Assembly (NCBI GenBank): GCA_963747965.1 | Contig: CAVVGZ010000008.1 | Span: 62,001-126,000, forward strand | Direction of reading: 5' to 3' | Source: CAVVGZ01 sp963747965 | GTDB lineage: Bacteria; Chloroflexota; Anaerolineae; Anaerolineales; Anaerolineaceae | DNA length: 64,000 nucleotides | Shown: positions 60,897 to 64,000 of the stretch, one piece after another | Layout of the letters: every line of letters begins with the position of its first letter | Position numbering within the stretch: position 1 is the stretch's first letter | Program-made: the position numbers and the translations under genes | The notes under the pieces: model-generated | The model's input: the letters and a program-made list of their open reading frames with translations, nothing else | Databases searched by the model: none | What the model was told of the DNA's origin: nothing

Positions 60897-62222
60897 TTAT
60901 TGTTTTATGAATCCCACTGCCGTCCAGTTGTCATCGATCGCAACATGATTGGTTACCGCAAATCCCTGCCTCAAACACATTTCCTGGATTTTATGTTCAT
61001 CCAGGATTGAATCATCCGAAGGAATATTTATTGGATACGTAATCCACAACAAACCTCCCGGCTGTAAAACCTGGCAGGTAACCGGTAAGAGCCCGTTCAA
61101 TTCTATCTCGGTTTTTACAAAAAGCTGGATAAAATTTAATGGTCCGGACAGGCTTTTTATAAGGAGGGTGTCTCCCTGTAATTCCCCAAGTAAATCCGGG
61201 TAGTCCTCAGGGTGATTAATCAGCGCTCCTCGTGTGCCCGGTTTTATTCCAAGCCTGGATCCCAGGTCGTGATTAATTTCTGGTACGCCCGATAATATGA
61301 GGTTGATTTCCTCCAACTCCTGTTTCGTAAGGTTCCAATCTGCCGAAACGAGGCTTGCCTGGAACTGCTCCCAAGTGGAAGCCCCTGGAATTACTGCGCA
61401 GACACCCGCCTGCGCCAGAAGCCATGCAAGGGCAGCATCCGTCAATTGGTGATCTCTTTGTCTTGCCCAACTCTCCAAATTCTCCAGTTTTTCAAAAAAG
61501 GGTTCGCGCATATATTGGCGCACATAGCTGTTGGTTTCTCCCCGTGAACCTTGCGGAACAGGCGTATCCCTTCTATATTTCCCCGTTAAAAATCCGCCTG
61601 CCAGTGGATAGTAGGGGATAAAACCAACGCCGAATTCCCGGCAGTACGGGAGTACTTCTCTTTCCACCTTTCTTTCAAACAGTTGATAATGGGATTGGAT
61701 CACTATGAAAGGTGACCATCCCCTGGTTTCCGCCAGCAGATTTGCACGGGCCAGCTGCCAGGATGCAAAGGAGGAACATCCAATGTAATTCACTTTTCCA
61801 GCCCGCACTAAATCATCCAGGGCACGCAGGGTTTCTTCGATGGGAGTATGATTATCCCAGTAATGGATATAATACAGGTCAATATGGTCTGTGCATAGCC
61901 TTTTCAGGCTTTGTTCCAGGCTGTTCATCAAATGATAGCGGGATGCGCCCCGGTCATTTGGGCCTTCACCAACTTCATAAAAAAACTTGGATGCCAGAAT
62001 TACCTTTCGCCGGTGCGTCTGTAACGCCCGCCCAATATATTCTTCAGACAATCCCTTTTGATAGTAATCAGCCGTATCAATTAAGTTAACACCTTGGTCA
62101 ATGGCACCAAGGAGGATACGTTCAACCTCCTTGTAAGTTACTTTTGGTGAACCAAAGCGGTTTGTCCCCAGTCCAATTACTGAGGTAAGAAGCCCGGATT
62201 TCCCAATTTTTCGGTATTCCAT
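60897..62222 (-). CDS. Aldo/keto reductase fused to DUF3052
   Basis: 441 aa. Residues 1 to ~325 are an AKR TIM barrel: RKIGKSGLLTSVIGLGTNRFG, LIDTADYYQKGLSEEYIG (catalytic Asp/Tyr), HIDLYYIHYWDNHTPIEE (His), GCSSFASWQLA and AVIPGASTWEQFQASL (NADPH-binding end). Residues ~330-441 (SRLGIKPGTRGALINHPEDYPDLLGELQGDTLLIKS..QLFVKTEIELNGLLPVTCQVLQPGGLLWITYP..DDNWTAVGFIK) match DUF3052, a small domain normally free-standing. The paralogue at 62270 lacks this tail. An unusual fusion. Confidence 0.75.
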   Translation of the reverse strand: MEYRKIGKSGLLTSVIGLGTNRFGSPKVTYKEVERILLGAIDQGVNLIDTADYYQKGLSEEYIGRALQTHRRKVILASKFFYEVGEGPNDRGASRYHLMNSLEQSLKRLCTDHIDLYYIHYWDNHTPIEETLRALDDLVRAGKVNYIGCSSFASWQLARANLLAETRGWSPFIVIQSHYQLFERKVEREVLPYCREFGVGFIPYYPLAGGFLTGKYRRDTPVPQGSRGETNSYVRQYMREPFFEKLENLESWARQRDHQLTDAALAWLLAQAGVCAVIPGASTWEQFQASLVSADWNLTKQELEEINLILSGVPEINHDLGSRLGIKPGTRGALINHPEDYPDLLGELQGDTLLIKSLSGPLNFIQLFVKTEIELNGLLPVTCQVLQPGGLLWITYPINIPSDDSILDEHKIQEMCLRQGFAVTNHVAIDDNWTAVGFIKQ

Positions 62223-62269
62223 GATTAGAACCTTTCGATTATTGCAGACATTGATTATCCAAACCGGTA

Positions 62270-63229
62270 TCAGTCATCTGGCTGTATGGCAGGTTTTCCA
62301 ATAATTGCATCAATTTCATCCAAATCCTGGGGGGTGAGGCACCAATCTGCAGAAATCATATTGGTTTCAAAATGTTCCAACCGCGTTCCACCTGAAATTA
62401 CCGAGACCACTGCCGGTTGGGCTAACAGCCAGGCATGTGCCAGGTCTGTGAGCGTTCTATTGTGGTCATTTGCCCAACCAGATAGCTTATCCAGTTGATC
62501 AAAATAAAAATCATTCATAAATTTCTGAACATAGGCGCTGTTTTCCCCGCGTGATCCCGCCGGTGCAGGCTGGTTACGTTTGTATTTGCCGGTTAGAAAG
62601 CCTCCTGCCAGGGGTAAGTATGGGATAAAACCCACCTTGTGAGCCCGGCAGTAGGGCAGAACCTCCCGTTCCACATCCCTGTTAAACAGGTGGTAATGAG
62701 ATTGAATAACAATAAAAGGAGCCCAGTTGCGAAACTCAGCCATCAGGTTGGCGCGTGCCAACTGCCAGGCAGCAAAATCCGAACACCCAACATACCGCAC
62801 TTTTCCGGCCCGAACCAGGTCATCCAGGGCGCGTTGTGTTTCTTCAATTGGCGTATTCTCATCCCACCTGTGCACATAGTAAAGGTCAATATGGTCAGTT
62901 TGCAAACACTGCAGACTATCCTCCACCGTATTCATCATATGGTAACGTGAACACCCCGCTTCATTTATAGCGTCACTGAGTCTAAAATAAAATTTAGTCG
63001 CCAGTACAACCTCTCTGCGTCGCCCTTTTAAGGCTTTACCGATATATTCTTCCGACCGGCTTTGTTGGTAGGTATTTGCTGTATCAATAAAGTTGATTCC
63101 TTTTTCCAGGGATACATTGATAATTCGGCTGACCTCTTTAAATGGCAGGTTCTCCGATCCAAATTGGTTGGTTCCCAAACCAATGACAGAGACTCTCACT
63201 CCCGAATGACCTAATTGACGATATTGCAT
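62270..63229 (-). CDS. Aldo/keto reductase (tandem paralogue)
   Basis: 319 aa. MQYRQLGHSGVRVSVIGLGTNQFGSENLPFKEVSRI, FIDTANTYQQSRSEEYIGKAL, HIDLYYVHRWDENTPIEE, CSDFAAWQLARANLMAEFR and SVISGGTRLEHFETNM align over the whole length with the AKR part of 60897-62222 (about two thirds of positions). It is a recent duplicate separated by 47 bp, on the same strand, so probably co-transcribed. Substrate unknown. Confidence 0.85.
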   Translation of the reverse strand: MQYRQLGHSGVRVSVIGLGTNQFGSENLPFKEVSRIINVSLEKGINFIDTANTYQQSRSEEYIGKALKGRRREVVLATKFYFRLSDAINEAGCSRYHMMNTVEDSLQCLQTDHIDLYYVHRWDENTPIEETQRALDDLVRAGKVRYVGCSDFAAWQLARANLMAEFRNWAPFIVIQSHYHLFNRDVEREVLPYCRAHKVGFIPYLPLAGGFLTGKYKRNQPAPAGSRGENSAYVQKFMNDFYFDQLDKLSGWANDHNRTLTDLAHAWLLAQPAVVSVISGGTRLEHFETNMISADWCLTPQDLDEIDAIIGKPAIQPDD

Positions 63230-63575
63230 CTTTCTATTCTCCCGGACCTATGACGATTATTCATCCCCATTTGTGTTAGATATTTCAATTTAAGCCAGCA
63301 GTTGTATATCCTGATAACGGAATTGTTGTTAAATGGATAATCGTAACCATTTGATTATCCTTTATTGTACTAAATCCCTGGCTTCAGGATTTCAAGATTA
63401 AATCCAATTTCACAAAACCGGCAATGAAAATTTTTAAGATTCTATGCTTAAGATTCATACCATGTCCCATTAGCATTATTTGCAAATCGTACTATAATCC
63501 AACTTATGTTTTTTTGGTCATCCCCCCCTTTGCAGCTATTCAATTTCACATCAAAATTTCTCTTTTGGAGCAATT

Positions 63576-64000
63576 ATGTTCATTAAACTACGCAAACTGA
63601 TTTTACCATTAGCACTCATCGCCCTGGTAGTAATTGTGGGAGTCCGCCAAACCCGTGTTCATGCGTCACAGGGTAACCTGGATTTGCTGGCCGGGCAGAC
63701 GGGGACTGCTGCCCCGTCCCCAAGCGCCACCCCCCAGCCTTCCCCGACGGTCAACTCCCCGGCACCCACAACCCAGCCAACCCCGGCAGCTGTACAGGCA
63801 GGCTTACCGGAGACCAGGATTTCTGAAAAGGACGGGATGGAACAGGTATTTGTCGCAGCCGGGGAATTTACCATGGGCACCAAAGATACGGACGCCAAAT
63901 TAACCATAGAAGGTGGACGTGCCTACCCGGAAATTCCGAGTTTCACCTATTACCTGGATGATTACTGGTTCGACAAATATGAGGTAACTAACGGACAGTG
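63576..64000 (+). CDS. FGE-sulfatase (formylglycine-generating-enzyme-like) domain protein, N-terminal part
   Basis: Runs off the window. From ATG 63576 (GGAG five bases before), MFIKLRKLILPLALIALVVI is a signal or anchor, then a long Ser/Thr/Pro/Ala linker (SPSATPQPSPTVNSPAPTTQ), then VFVAAGEFTMGTKDTDAKL and YYLDDYWFDKYEVTNGQ, the FGE-sulfatase opening. It probably lies outside the membrane. Whether it has the catalytic cysteines lies beyond the window. Bases 63230-63575 hold no gene. Confidence 0.8.
   Translation, partial: MFIKLRKLILPLALIALVVIVGVRQTRVHASQGNLDLLAGQTGTAAPSPSATPQPSPTVNSPAPTTQPTPAAVQAGLPETRISEKDGMEQVFVAAGEFTMGTKDTDAKLTIEGGRAYPEIPSFTYYLDDYWFDKYEVTNGQ

Overview
The window looks like a chromosome segment of a free-living bacterium, most likely from the Chloroflexota (Anaerolineae-like). 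The pointers are an archaeal-style mevalonate cluster (HMG-CoA reductase, HMG-CoA synthase, thiolase, DUF35) in a bacterial context, a bactofilin, an FGE-sulfatase lipid-side protein, DUF92, a GT-C glycosyltransferase and many single-domain stress or detoxification proteins. No rRNA, tRNA or CRISPR array was found. The taxonomic call is an inference from gene content only.

Layout. 1-0.6 kb: the start of an acetate-type sodium symporter behind its DUF485 partner. 1-11.9 kb: mostly minus-strand single genes (methyltransferases, ICMT-like membrane methyltransferases, VOC, SRPBCC, an Fpg-like glycosylase, a flavin monooxygenase); several carry one-base frameshifts. 12-18.9 kb: an SPL-type radical SAM protein, an OYE-family flavin oxidoreductase, DUF1295, a HEAT-repeat protein, a CPBP protein and a lipoprotein esterase. 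19.2-21 kb: an OmpR-type two-component system divergent from the esterase. 21-23 kb: the first copy of a repeated small gene, a MazEF module with a clear promoter/operator, and a 93-bp three-way-junction structure. 23-28.5 kb: a run of small single-domain genes (DUF6855-like, YdeI, VOC, DUF1801, AHSA1, AhpD/CMD, SnoaL, methyltransferase, a 49-aa protein, a lipoprotein). 29-31.4 kb: an overlapping pair of radical SAM genes. 31.5-37.2 kb: TfoX-like, DJ-1, CPBP with a 28-aa leader ORF and a divergent HTH regulator, a DegT-like protein, DinB. 37.4-44.2 kb: the repeat-rich zone, with three further copies of the small-gene module, a BrnTA module between two near-identical copies, a serine-recombinase stub and cassette-like genes separated by homologous intergenic repeats. 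44.1-48.4 kb: the mevalonate cluster. 48.6-64 kb: PhzF, a GT-C glycosyltransferase, an epimerase, a methyladenine glycosylase, bactofilin, CPBP, a degenerate ProRS-like protein, a DegT aminotransferase, PH-domain and DUF92 proteins, a truncated MFS, SH3, flavin reductase, two tandem aldo/keto reductases (one fused to DUF3052) and the start of an FGE-sulfatase protein.

How it fits together. The clearest pathway is early mevalonate synthesis (thiolase, HMGS, DUF35 scaffold, HMGR), although the thiolase lacks the usual nucleophilic cysteine. The most unusual signal is a dispersed module of about 0.45-0.55 kb: an unrecognised ~100-aa protein, a terminator-like hairpin just before its ribosome site, and the 3' tail of the DUF35 gene. 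It occurs four times, beside or around both toxin-antitoxin modules. Ten genes carry single-base frameshifts, mostly with a net +1 length, so either the assembly has indel errors or many accessory genes are decaying.
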